Shown: piece after piece, positions 16,670 through 25,706 of the stretch
How positions within the stretch are numbered: position 1 is the first letter of the stretch
Layout: every line of letters begins with the position of its first letter
NCBI RefSeq assembly: GCF_000265465.1
Contig: NC_018016.1
Coordinates: 563,501 to 627,500 of the forward strand
Source of the DNA: Ornithobacterium rhinotracheale DSM 15997
GTDB lineage: Bacteria; Bacteroidota; Bacteroidia; Flavobacteriales; Weeksellaceae
Length of the DNA: 64,000 nt
Direction of reading: 5' to 3'
Notes under the pieces: model-generated
What the model was told of the DNA's origin: nothing
The model's database searches: none
Seen by the model: only the letters and a program-made list of their open reading frames with translations
Translations under genes and position numbers: made by a program

Positions 16670-18220
16670 ATGAAAAAAAAATTTTTTAAAATATTGATTG
16701 TTTTAATGACGATTTCCCTCGTGGGGCTCATCATTGTGCAATTATATTGGCTCAAAAAAGCTTTTGACGCCAAAGAAAGCGAGTTCGATAGCCGTGTGTA
16801 TCGTGCCCTAGACGAAACAGCAATAGCTGTGCGCCAGCACGAGGTAGATCGCTACTACAAATACTTCAACACCACGCGCAAAACCATGCGCGACAGTGCT
16901 GGAAAACCAGAAGTGATTACCTCACAAATCGAGAGCGACTCTGCCAATGTGAAGTATGTCTACATCACTCGCTATATGATGGATAAGATTAAACTTCCTA
17001 TTTCGGGCATACACAATGATTCTTTAAAAGTAACTCAGCTTTATTCATCTGAAAAAGCAATCAAAGTGAAGAAGGATTCGAGTTTAAAAGGATTTCAGCC
17101 TCTACCTATCGATCTTGAAAATGAGTTTAAAGACGCAACTTACACCATCGAACGCTTTGCCAAGCTATATTCTGGCAACACACCGATAAGCAAAAGAGTT
17201 GATTTTAAATTAATTGATTCTATTTTTTCTTTTTACCAAAAAAAATGGAATGTAAGCACCGAGTTTAAATTGGCAGTCCTAAATGCCGATTCCACCACCA
17301 TTGCACTAAAAGAAAATGGATATATTCAAGAAAATGATAATTTCTTAACGCCACTTTTCTCCAACTCCAAAAACAAAGTGAGCTACTACCTATCGGTCTA
17401 TTTACCACAAAAAAGAGGCACCATACTCTCGGCATATTCAGGCTTGGCAACACTCACCATTTTCTTTACCCTCACAATTCTGTGCGTGTATGTAGCATCT
17501 ATCTATATTATGATAAAGCAAAGGCAAATTTCGCAAATGAAAACGGATTTTATGAACAATATGACACACGAGTTCAAAACGCCTATTGCCACAATTTCTG
17601 TTGCTGCCGATGCGCTGAAAAGCCCCGTAGTATCTAGCAATCCAGAGAAAATCAAGCATTATGCTAATTTAATAAAACAGGAGAATAAAAGAATGAACCA
17701 ACAGGTGGAGAATGTACTGAGAATCTCTAAGTTAGAGCGTAGAGAGATATTACTAGACAAATCCCTTGTTGATATGAATGTACTGGTAAAAGATAGTGTG
17801 GATTCTATAAGACTTATCGTAGAAAACAGAAATGGCACAATTTTTGAAAAATATAATGTTAAATCTTGTGAACTTTCAGTTGATGCGTTCCACATGAGAA
17901 ACATTATTTTGAATGTCTTAGACAATGCGAATAAATATTCTCCAGAGGCGCCCGAGATTTCTGTAACTACTTATATAGAAGACAATAAGTGGTATGTTAT
18001 AAAAATAGAAGACAAGGGAATGGGCATGAATAAAAATGTAATTCACCGAATCTTTGAGAAGTTTTATAGAGCAGAAACGGGAAATGTTCATAATGTTAAA
18101 GGGCATGGTTTAGGATTGGCTTATGTTAAACACATTATGGATTTGCACAAAGGAATTATAGAAGTTGAAAGTCATAAAGGAAAAGGAACAACATTTTATT
18201 TAAAATTATCAATAAATTAA
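16670..18220 (+). CDS. Two-component sensor histidine kinase
   Basis: A 516-residue inner-membrane kinase. One TM helix is at about 6-27, a periplasmic sensor region spans about 28-250, and a second TM helix is at about 254-279. The HisKA box is FMNNMTHEFKTPIATI with phospho-acceptor His300. The HATPase has N box NVLDNANKYSPEAP, a G1-like DKGMGMNK and G2 GHGLGLAYVKHI. It is followed after 6 bp by its response regulator. It resembles the RprX type of Bacteroidota; the signal is unknown because the sensor region has no domain I recognise. Confidence 0.92.
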   Translation: MKKKFFKILIVLMTISLVGLIIVQLYWLKKAFDAKESEFDSRVYRALDETAIAVRQHEVDRYYKYFNTTRKTMRDSAGKPEVITSQIESDSANVKYVYITRYMMDKIKLPISGIHNDSLKVTQLYSSEKAIKVKKDSSLKGFQPLPIDLENEFKDATYTIERFAKLYSGNTPISKRVDFKLIDSIFSFYQKKWNVSTEFKLAVLNADSTTIALKENGYIQENDNFLTPLFSNSKNKVSYYLSVYLPQKRGTILSAYSGLATLTIFFTLTILCVYVASIYIMIKQRQISQMKTDFMNNMTHEFKTPIATISVAADALKSPVVSSNPEKIKHYANLIKQENKRMNQQVENVLRISKLERREILLDKSLVDMNVLVKDSVDSIRLIVENRNGTIFEKYNVKSCELSVDAFHMRNIILNVLDNANKYSPEAPEISVTTYIEDNKWYVIKIEDKGMGMNKNVIHRIFEKFYRAETGNVHNVKGHGLGLAYVKHIMDLHKGIIEVESHKGKGTTFYLKLSIN

Positions 18221-18226
18221 TTCATT

Positions 18227-18931
18227 ATGGCCGATAACAACATAAAACTATTGCTAGTTGAGGATGATCCTAGTTTTGGAACCGTACTCAAAGACTATCT
18301 CCAGATCAACGATTTTGATGTAAAACACGCAATCGACGGAGAGGAAGGTCTAAGACTTTTCAAAGAAGAAAAGTTCAATCTTGTGATTACTGATGTAATG
18401 ATGCCTAGAAAAGATGGTTTCACTATGGCTAAAGAAATCAAAGATCTTAATCATGATATGCCTATCATTTTCCTAACTGCTAAAAACATGCGAGAAGATG
18501 TTTTGAAAGGTTACAAATTAGGGGCAGACGACTATGTTACAAAACCATTTGACTCTGAAGTGCTTTTGTATAAAATCAAAGCTATCGTTCAAAGAAATGG
18601 TATAAACGAAGAAAAATTTGAACAAGATGAGTTCAAGATTGGAAACTTTGAGTTCAATGCTAAATTAAGATACCTTAATGTTAATGGCATTGAATACAAG
18701 CTTTCTCCTAAGGAAAACGAGCTTTTGAGAGTGCTTTGTGTATTTGAAAATGATTTAATGCCTAGAGAAGTGGCACTAAACAGAATTTGGAACGAAGATA
18801 ATTACTTCACTTCTAGAAGTATGGATGTTTATATCGCTAAACTTAGAAAGTACTTGAAAGATGATCCAGATGTGGAGATTGTAAACATTCACGGAGAAGG
18901 ATTCCGCTTGGTTTCAGATAAAGAAGCGTAG
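18227..18931 (+). CDS. OmpR/PhoB-family response regulator
   Basis: 234 residues: a receiver domain with acidic pair Asp13/Asp14, phospho-acceptor Asp56 (VITDVMMP) and Lys in DDYVTKPF. A winged-helix DNA-binding domain follows from about residue 135 with YKLSPKENELLRVL and SRSMDVYIAKLRKYL. It is paired with the kinase at 16670 (6-bp gap). It resembles the RprY type. Target promoters are not known. Confidence 0.93.
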   Translation: MADNNIKLLLVEDDPSFGTVLKDYLQINDFDVKHAIDGEEGLRLFKEEKFNLVITDVMMPRKDGFTMAKEIKDLNHDMPIIFLTAKNMREDVLKGYKLGADDYVTKPFDSEVLLYKIKAIVQRNGINEEKFEQDEFKIGNFEFNAKLRYLNVNGIEYKLSPKENELLRVLCVFENDLMPREVALNRIWNEDNYFTSRSMDVYIAKLRKYLKDDPDVEIVNIHGEGFRLVSDKEA

Positions 18932-18970
18932 AATTTCATTTTATTTAGATTTTAATTTTATTATAGAAAA

Positions 18971-18998
18971 AGACCTTTCCATACGGAAAGGTCTTTAT
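18971..18998. terminator. Bidirectional terminator between convergent genes
   Basis: Perfect 10-bp stem AGACCTTTCC/GGAAAGGTCT (18971-18980 with 18985-18994), loop ATAC, with T/A flanks on both sides, between the response regulator gene and the convergent gene ending at 19003. Confidence 0.85.
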
Positions 18999-19002
18999 TC
19001 AT

Positions 19003-21852
19003 TTATAACTGAAGATTTCGCTCTCTCCAGTAGCTACGGATTCTGCCAAGATTGATGTTTAGTAAAAAGCGTATATGTTGATAATATCTAGGCATTGTAG
19101 GCTCAAAACCTAAGGACGACTGAATAGGGAAATAAAACTCCACAAAATCAGGGATAAGCCCTAAGCGAATGCCTGTATCATACACCAAATGTCCTCTTTT
19201 GTTTTTATTCTGATAGGTTCCTATATCGGCATATAAATCTATCATCTTCACTACGGGGTATTCCACATTTAGTGTAAACATAAATTTATTGGATTTTACG
19301 CCTAGTAGAGATTTAAATCCACCTTCTGCCAAGACAAATTGCTGGCTCAGGATGCCTTTGTTCTCCGAATGCCCTAAAAGGTTATAGGAATAGGTGTAAT
19401 CCGTTATCCTATCTAGTCCGTAATCATAAAATGTAGTTGCCAAAAAATCATGATTAAAGAAAACACCAGAAAAGACTCTAACGCCCATTCTTCTATTTTT
19501 GTCGAGCTTCCAACGATGGTAAAACTCTGCATAGAATTTTGAAAACTTATTGGAATACTGAAAATTAACACGACCTCTAGATTCTGTAATTGTGTGATAG
19601 TTTCTATAAATCAGCTCTGTGTTTAACAACTGATAACGCTGCAAATCTTGCTCTACAAGTGTAGGATTGGCTGGTAATTGTCTTTGAATATCCTCGAATG
19701 TTATCTTAAAATTATAATCTCTGGTGCTGAGGACATCTTTTTTGAATTTAAAATTAACGCCTCCTCGGTATTTATAATATTCTAGTCCTTGCTTGAAATG
19801 CCCTAAGCCAGTTCCTGCAAAAAAATCGATTTCTCTGAAAACATTACTTCTGTACAACAAATACTTGTAGAGAAAATTTGTGCTCCCTACGATTTTCCCT
19901 GAGCCAAAGCTATACATCGGGGAAACCTTCATTTCAAAATCTTGCGGGAACACCGTCTCATTTGTAAACCTTGCTCCCAATTGTAGCTTATCATAATTAT
20001 TCCAGCTGATGTTTGGCCACACAAAAATTTGCTGAAACTCGGGCACTTGAATATCTCCTATGGGGCTTAGCTTTAATTTAGTTTTCTTCCATTTTTCTTT
20101 TCTGTACACATTATTAGAAACCTCTGTTTCTGGGAAATAGTCCCCATGTTTCAGTGTGATTTTGTTATAGTCCCATTTGGGCAGATTTATATCAAATTTC
20201 TTTTTGTTTGATTTTACCCAAATTTCATACAAATCTATACTGTCTTTTGACATTACTACCTGCGTAGGTCCACCAAATCTATTTTTGTTTTTTATAACTA
20301 CTTGCACACTATCTTTTCCATCTTTCACACTAGAAATTGCCATATCAAATCCGCCCGATTCTTTAATCATTTCATCAAAGAACCAACTCACATCTTTAGA
20401 GGCATGTGCTTTTAAATATTCTTCAAAATATTCCTTGGTCAGTAATTCTGACTTTTTATTTCGAATCATTTCTTTCACCAAGACATCAAACTCTCCTGCG
20501 GGCAAATATTCTGCGAGATAATCATAGGCAAGTCCTGTCTTGATGGAGCTCACTTGTTTTTGATTCACCGCTCGCAGTTGATCATAAGGCGTATCAATCG
20601 GCTGATCTATGTTTTGTTTCATAAAATACCTATGATACAAAGGATATCGATCTATGAACTTAAATTTAGAAGACTCAAACCAGTACAAGGGGTGCAATTT
20701 TAATAATGAGAGATCATCTGGGATTTTCCCTGTAATCGGTGTGTCTTTATGGTATTTCTTCAAATATTGAAGTGATAAATAGGTCTTTAAACCATTGGAC
20801 ACCCAATGATCTCCTCTCCTATCCACAGAAATACTGCGATCGCAATAAGCCGAAACAATGGGAGATAAACTTTTTAAATCTAAACGAATTGTATCTTCAT
20901 AAATTTTATATTTCCCAAACAGAGGAATCTTCACATCATCTATAAAATTCTGATTTGTTTTTCTCAATAATTTACTAGAAATAAATAAAGGCTCATTTAA
21001 TGGCGGGAAATAATTAGATAAGAATTTTATTTGCTTTGCCAAGACACCCTTCAACAGTGCAGAATCTTCTGCTGGAATTTTCTCTTGAAAAATCACTTTT
21101 TGGTCTCCAACCTCTATCTCCGTAATCTGATTGGGGTTAAGCAATGTTAATTCAAAAAAAGATCGATCATCGCCTTTGTACACACCATCAGACACTGCTT
21201 TTAAATCCGTATAAACATCTGATTTTGTATGATTTTCAATCTGAACGCCGTAATAAGTATTATTTGAACTTAATGATTCTAAATCTTTAAAATTCTGCCT
21301 CCTAAACTCCCCTCCTTCATAAAAACCTGGGTGCAACAAAAAATATTTAAAAATATAGCTATTATTCTTTTTATTGTAGCCATATCCTGTAAACCCATCT
21401 GCAGGCAGCTTGATTACATAATTTGCCTTGAATTTATATCGTTTTTCCTTATTTGGAGATAGCTTAAAATCTAATATTTCTGAACGAAATCTCCGAAAAC
21501 TATCGATCTCTTTCCCTTGGTCATTAAAAATTTCTAGATCTCGTATTTCGCCCAAATTTTTATTATTAGCAAAGTACAATTTCTCATCACCCCCATCTAG
21601 TTTCACTCGGCTCATCACCGATTTTCTGCGATAGGCATTCACCCAAGCATAGAGATACACTTTCCCCACCTCATTGCCACGAACAGGCAAATCAAACGAT
21701 TGCTCAACTTTCACTAAGTCTGAATTAGCCTGAAAAGTAAGTTTAACAAAAACACTATCTGTCTGCGCCATCAACTGCTGCTCTCCCACGCATAGGAAAA
21801 CAACAAAAGACATAAAAAAGTTAATTAAACATTTCTTGTATGGCATTGGCAT
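19003..21852 (-). CDS. Degenerate M1-peptidase-like protein fused to an outer-membrane beta-barrel
   Basis: 949 residues. After a signal peptide (to about QQLMAQ) comes an N-terminal beta domain like that of M1 aminopeptidases. An M1-like helical core follows: GDHWVSNGLKTYLSLQYL stands where M1 enzymes carry the second zinc ligand region ('W.nEGla.Yl'), then KTGLAYDYLAEYLPAGEFD and DVSWFFDEMIKESGGFDM. The HExxH zinc motif is missing, so aminopeptidase activity is unlikely. From about residue 620 the protein is rich in amphipathic strands typical of a surface-antigen-type barrel, ending in RSYWRERNLQL. A periplasmic or surface receptor-like role is inferred. The gene is convergent with the response regulator and divergent from the NlpE-like gene. 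Confidence 0.65.
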   Translation of the reverse strand: MPMPYKKCLINFFMSFVVFLCVGEQQLMAQTDSVFVKLTFQANSDLVKVEQSFDLPVRGNEVGKVYLYAWVNAYRRKSVMSRVKLDGGDEKLYFANNKNLGEIRDLEIFNDQGKEIDSFRRFRSEILDFKLSPNKEKRYKFKANYVIKLPADGFTGYGYNKKNNSYIFKYFLLHPGFYEGGEFRRQNFKDLESLSSNNTYYGVQIENHTKSDVYTDLKAVSDGVYKGDDRSFFELTLLNPNQITEIEVGDQKVIFQEKIPAEDSALLKGVLAKQIKFLSNYFPPLNEPLFISSKLLRKTNQNFIDDVKIPLFGKYKIYEDTIRLDLKSLSPIVSAYCDRSISVDRRGDHWVSNGLKTYLSLQYLKKYHKDTPITGKIPDDLSLLKLHPLYWFESSKFKFIDRYPLYHRYFMKQNIDQPIDTPYDQLRAVNQKQVSSIKTGLAYDYLAEYLPAGEFDVLVKEMIRNKKSELLTKEYFEEYLKAHASKDVSWFFDEMIKESGGFDMAISSVKDGKDSVQVVIKNKNRFGGPTQVVMSKDSIDLYEIWVKSNKKKFDINLPKWDYNKITLKHGDYFPETEVSNNVYRKEKWKKTKLKLSPIGDIQVPEFQQIFVWPNISWNNYDKLQLGARFTNETVFPQDFEMKVSPMYSFGSGKIVGSTNFLYKYLLYRSNVFREIDFFAGTGLGHFKQGLEYYKYRGGVNFKFKKDVLSTRDYNFKITFEDIQRQLPANPTLVEQDLQRYQLLNTELIYRNYHTITESRGRVNFQYSNKFSKFYAEFYHRWKLDKNRRMGVRVFSGVFFNHDFLATTFYDYGLDRITDYTYSYNLLGHSENKGILSQQFVLAEGGFKSLLGVKSNKFMFTLNVEYPVVKMIDLYADIGTYQNKNKRGHLVYDTGIRLGLIPDFVEFYFPIQSSLGFEPTMPRYYQHIRFLLNINLGRIRSYWRERNLQL

Positions 21853-21893
21853 ATAGTTTGATACTTCGTGAGTCCGTAATAATTTACGAATCT

Positions 21894-22319
21894 ATGAAAA
21901 ATTTTATGATAATCTGCTTAATGGGCTTTTTTTTATTAGCCACGGCTTGTAAAACCACTCATAAAGAAGTTATTGTAACAAAATCTGGCGAAATCATAGT
22001 AAGCCCCGAGGGGAGCATATTCGACATTAATCCAAATAGTTTTTTTGGAACCTACATTGGTTTAAGACCTTGTTCTTGCTGCGCTGAAGGCGTAAAATCT
22101 GTATTAACGCTAAAGGGAGACAGCTCTTACTTATTAAAGGAAGATCGAAAACATAAATCTAAAGTAACTAGCGGCTACTACTCCATCGAAAATAACATTA
22201 TTACACTAGACGACAATTTAGCATTTCGCATCAACGGCAATCAGCTTTATTACCTTTCCCCTGAGAACTCAAATAAATCCAAAGACGCTCCCACTTTTAT
22301 CTTAAACAAGATTAAATAA
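21894..22319 (+). CDS. NlpE-like lipoprotein
   Basis: A 141-residue lipoprotein when started at the ATG at 21894 (an upstream in-frame start at 21840 would add 18 residues ahead of the signal peptide and is unlikely). The signal MKNFMIICLMGFFLLATAC ends in a lipobox. The body has GTYIGLRPCSCCAEGVKSVL, LKGDSSYLL and GYYSIENNIITL, matching the NlpE N-terminal domain fold, whose CxxC motif is here C-S-C-C. NlpE proteins sense surface contact or copper stress in enterobacteria; in Bacteroidota the role is unclear. Confidence 0.75.
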   Translation: MKNFMIICLMGFFLLATACKTTHKEVIVTKSGEIIVSPEGSIFDINPNSFFGTYIGLRPCSCCAEGVKSVLTLKGDSSYLLKEDRKHKSKVTSGYYSIENNIITLDDNLAFRINGNQLYYLSPENSNKSKDAPTFILNKIK

Positions 22320-22449
22320 TCATTCCGTAGCGTTTTGCTTCTTGATTTAAAGCATAAAATTCCTATACTTTGTGAAGATTATAACATTTTTTTTGTTCAA
22401 GGTATTCGGACATTCATTAATTTTGTGATTTATAAATAAAACAATAAGA

Positions 22450-23148
22450 ATGGAACAGCAAGATTCGTTATCATTGGCACAAATCGTAGCAGATAGTGCA
22501 TCGCAAACTACCAAAATTTCGCTATTAGAAATGATTCAGCAAGGAGGCTGGTTTGGTGGAATCATTATTTTGATCTTATTTCTTTTGCTACTTTTTACCG
22601 TTTACCTATTCTTTGAACGCTACTTAAGCATCAACAAACAATCAAAACAGGATTATTACTTTATCAATAATATCAGAGATTTTGTTTACGAAAGCAAAAT
22701 CAACGCCGCCATCGAGCTTTGCAAGCGTACCAATACGCCAGAATCTCGCATGATTGAAAAAGGCTTATTACGCATTGGGCGACCTTTGAAAGAAATCAGC
22801 GAAGCGATTGAAAACACTGGAAAACTCGAAGTGTATAAACTAGAAAAAAATGTAAATTATCTCGCAACCATCGCAGGAGCAGCACCAATGCTCGGATTCT
22901 TGGGAACCGTTGTGGGAATGATTATGTCCTTTGCCGAAATCGCAAATACTGCAGGACAAGTAGATGCCAAATTGCTTTCTAGCGGAATTTATGCTGCCAT
23001 GCTCACCACCGCAGCTGGACTTGTTGTGGGGATTTCTGCTTACATCGCTTATAACTTCTTGGTTATGAAGGTAGACAAAAGCGTTCACCAAATGGAATCT
23101 ACTGTTACAGAATTTTTAGAAGTAATCAATAAACCCGTGGTTAAGTAA
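22450..23148 (+). CDS. exbB: MotA/TolQ/ExbB-type proton channel subunit
   Basis: A 232-residue inner-membrane protein with three TM helices: about 32-56 (GWFGGIIILILFLLLLFTVY), about 140-165 (ATIAGAAPMLGFLGTVVGMI) and about 175-200. The GFLGTVVGM and AMLTTAAGLVVGI blocks are the family signature of the proton path. It is the first gene of exbB-exbD-tonB-folC and its stop overlaps the exbD start. It forms the motor that energises TonB. Confidence 0.93.
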   Translation: MEQQDSLSLAQIVADSASQTTKISLLEMIQQGGWFGGIIILILFLLLLFTVYLFFERYLSINKQSKQDYYFINNIRDFVYESKINAAIELCKRTNTPESRMIEKGLLRIGRPLKEISEAIENTGKLEVYKLEKNVNYLATIAGAAPMLGFLGTVVGMIMSFAEIANTAGQVDAKLLSSGIYAAMLTTAAGLVVGISAYIAYNFLVMKVDKSVHQMESTVTEFLEVINKPVVK

Positions 23149-23543
23149 TGGACATCAGAGGAAGAAATAAAATAAGCCCAGATTTCAGTATGTCGTCTAT
23201 GACGGATATTGTTTTCCTATTGCTTATTTTCTTTATGCTTACATCTACCATGGTTTCCACCAATGTGCTAAACCTCCAATTGCCCAAAGCAGACGGAGCC
23301 CCAGCCAATGAGAAACAATTGATTGTGAGTATAAACAACGAGGGACAGTATTTTATAGATAAAACGCCGATTGCTAAAGAACAATTAGAGCCACAACTTA
23401 AAGTAATATTTAAGGATAATCAAGAGCCAGCTTTCATTCTTCAAGCCGAAGAAAAAGCCTATACCAAGGACATTGTTTATGTAATGGATGTCGCCAACCG
23501 CAACCATTATAAAATGGTACTAGCCACCGAGCCAAATGAGTAG
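23148..23543 (+). CDS. exbD: ExbD/TolR-type biopolymer transport protein
   Basis: A 131-residue protein with one N-terminal TM helix (about 15-37) containing the proton-carrying Asp in MSSMTDIVFLLLIFFML, then a periplasmic domain. It overlaps exbB by one base and the tonB-like gene by 8 bp, so translation is probably coupled. It partners ExbB in the proton-driven motor. Confidence 0.93.
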   Translation: MDIRGRNKISPDFSMSSMTDIVFLLLIFFMLTSTMVSTNVLNLQLPKADGAPANEKQLIVSINNEGQYFIDKTPIAKEQLEPQLKVIFKDNQEPAFILQAEEKAYTKDIVYVMDVANRNHYKMVLATEPNE

Positions 23544-24357
23544 AAAAGAAATCAACGCTAAAAAAGAGAGTATCATCATCACAGCAGTGGTGGGCATTTT
23601 GTGTGCATTGCTTTTATTTTTAAGTTTTGAATTTAAAAAAGAAAGCGACCAAAAAACGCTCATGATCGAAATAGCCATGGTAGAAGACACCAACTATGGC
23701 AACACCGATCTGGGGCAAGGCACAGAAGAACCTGCTCCCGCAGCAGAATCACAAGTTCCTACGCCAGAACCCGAGCCTGCCCAAAGCGAGCCAACACCGC
23801 CTGCCCCCACGCCTACGCCAACTAAGAATGTAACGGCTCCACAAAAAACAGCTCCCGTAAAGTCTAAAACACAAACTACTCAAGAAAAACTACCCGTTGC
23901 GAGCAATAAAACAAGTAAAACGGAAAATAAATCTTCTTCTGCTCAAGGAAAAACAAATAATCAAAATTCATCGGCTCAACCACAAGGCGACAGCCAAGGA
24001 AAATCTGCCTTGGAAAATATTTTGGGCGGAAAGGGAAAAAATAAATCAAACGGACAAGGCAATAGTGGCTCAGCAGGCAATTATGGCGATCCCAAAGGAA
24101 CAACCGACCACGGAAAAAACATTGGCGAAAACTGGAAAACTCGCGTTCCCGAGAATCAATCGCATAATTGCGACTCGTCTGGAAGCGTGATTGTAGACAT
24201 TGTAGTAAATGCCAATGGGAGCATAAAACGAGCTACTCCACGCCCCGCTAAAAGCCAATGTCTAGCCGACACGGCTAAAAAATTGGTTCTGAAATATGTA
24301 ACCGCATTCCCTGGCGAAGACGGAAGACGAGGAACTTATCTTGTAAACCTTAAATAA
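23536..24357 (+). CDS. tonB: TonB-like energy transducer
   Basis: A 273-residue protein with an N-terminal TM helix (about 12-31), a long Pro/Glu/Gln-rich periplasmic spacer (about 60-130, many EPEPA/PTPTP runs), a Gly/Ser/Asn-rich linker, and a C-terminal TonB-type fold with GSVIVDIVVNANGSIKRATP and LVNLK. It reaches through the periplasm to TonB boxes of outer-membrane receptors. Overlap with exbD supports one motor complex. Confidence 0.88.
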   Translation: MSRKEINAKKESIIITAVVGILCALLLFLSFEFKKESDQKTLMIEIAMVEDTNYGNTDLGQGTEEPAPAAESQVPTPEPEPAQSEPTPPAPTPTPTKNVTAPQKTAPVKSKTQTTQEKLPVASNKTSKTENKSSSAQGKTNNQNSSAQPQGDSQGKSALENILGGKGKNKSNGQGNSGSAGNYGDPKGTTDHGKNIGENWKTRVPENQSHNCDSSGSVIVDIVVNANGSIKRATPRPAKSQCLADTAKKLVLKYVTAFPGEDGRRGTYLVNLK

Positions 24358-24358
24358 A

Positions 24359-25603
24359 ATGACTTACGAGCAAGCCTCTCATTGGCTACTAAACGATTTG
24401 GTTTTCTTTCAGCAACAAGGTAGCAAGGCATACAAACCTGGACTTGAAAGAATTACAGAACTTTGTGCACATCTAGGCAATCCACAAAATCAGTTTAAAA
24501 GTATCCATATCGCAGGCACCAATGGCAAAGGTAGCACGGCACATATGCTCAGCTCGGTTTTGCAGGCACACGGCTTAAAAGTAGGTCTGCACACTTCACC
24601 TCATTTATTAAACTTTGGCGAACGGAATAAAATCAATGGAGAAAATACCAAAAAAACATTTATCACCGATTTTGTTTCCGAAAACAAAGACTTTATAAAA
24701 GAACTAGGTTGTTCGTTTTTTGAAGTAGCGGTAGCCATGGGCTTTAGTTATTTTGCCAAAGAACAAGTAGATGTAGCGATAATCGAAACGGGACTGGGCG
24801 GAAGATTAGATGCCACCAATATCATTCAGCCAGAATTTTCAATCATCACCAATATCGCACTTGAGCACACTGCGATTTTAGGAGACACTTTGGCTAAAAT
24901 TGCGTTTGAAAAAGCAGGCATCATCAAGCCTAAAACACCTATCATCATCGGGGAATATTTACCCGAAACCAAACCTGTTTTTGAGCAAAAAGCACAAGAA
25001 TTAAATGCTCCTATTATTTGGGCTCAGAATTTACCAAAAAATGATTTTTCTACGGATTTATTAGGAAAATATCAGGCTAAAAACTTACAAACACTAAGTG
25101 CTACACTGCCACTCATTCATGAAAAGATTGTTGCCTTAAATCATGAAAAAACGAAATTTGCCTTAAATCATGTGGCAGAAATCAGTCATTTTATGGGGCG
25201 TTGGCAGCAATTACTCGACAAGCCTCTTTGCATTACAGACACGGCTCACAACCCTGCGGGATTTGAAGAAATTGCAAATCAAATCGAAAAAATTAAAGCC
25301 CAAAAAAAATACATAATTTTAGGTTTTGTGGCAGATAAAGATGTTTCGCAAATTTTAAAATTATTACCTAAAAATTCGAATTTTGAATATTTTTTCACGC
25401 AGGCAAATGTGGAGAGAAAAATGCCTATTGAAATACTGAAAAATCTGATTTCCGATGATTTTAAAGCATCTTTTTTTGAAAGCACTGAATTGGCTTTAAA
25501 ACATGCTTTAAAAATAGCTCAAAATGATGATTTTATTTTCATTGGAGGGAGCAATTTTATCGTGAGCGAGGCTTTGGCTTTTTTTCAAAAATGGGCTAAA
25601 TAA
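24359..25603 (+). CDS. folC: Folylpolyglutamate synthase / dihydrofolate synthase
   Basis: A 414-residue Mur-ligase-family enzyme that adds glutamate to dihydropteroate or folate. The P-loop is HIAGTNGKGSTAHMLSSVL (about 57-75), with HTSPHLLNFGERNKING, the family block DVAIIETGLGGRLDATN, and the C-terminal CITDTAHNPAGFEEIANQI. It begins one base after the tonB-like gene's stop, as in other flavobacteria, so it is likely the last gene of that operon. Confidence 0.94.
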   Translation: MTYEQASHWLLNDLVFFQQQGSKAYKPGLERITELCAHLGNPQNQFKSIHIAGTNGKGSTAHMLSSVLQAHGLKVGLHTSPHLLNFGERNKINGENTKKTFITDFVSENKDFIKELGCSFFEVAVAMGFSYFAKEQVDVAIIETGLGGRLDATNIIQPEFSIITNIALEHTAILGDTLAKIAFEKAGIIKPKTPIIIGEYLPETKPVFEQKAQELNAPIIWAQNLPKNDFSTDLLGKYQAKNLQTLSATLPLIHEKIVALNHEKTKFALNHVAEISHFMGRWQQLLDKPLCITDTAHNPAGFEEIANQIEKIKAQKKYIILGFVADKDVSQILKLLPKNSNFEYFFTQANVERKMPIEILKNLISDDFKASFFESTELALKHALKIAQNDDFIFIGGSNFIVSEALAFFQKWAK

Positions 25604-25706
25604 TTTTCTTTGATATAAATCACAGTAAGATTTATTTAACTTTTCTTTACCGCTACTTAACAAAACAAATCTGTTACTTTGGAAAGTTAAGAACTTGACA
25701 CGCACT

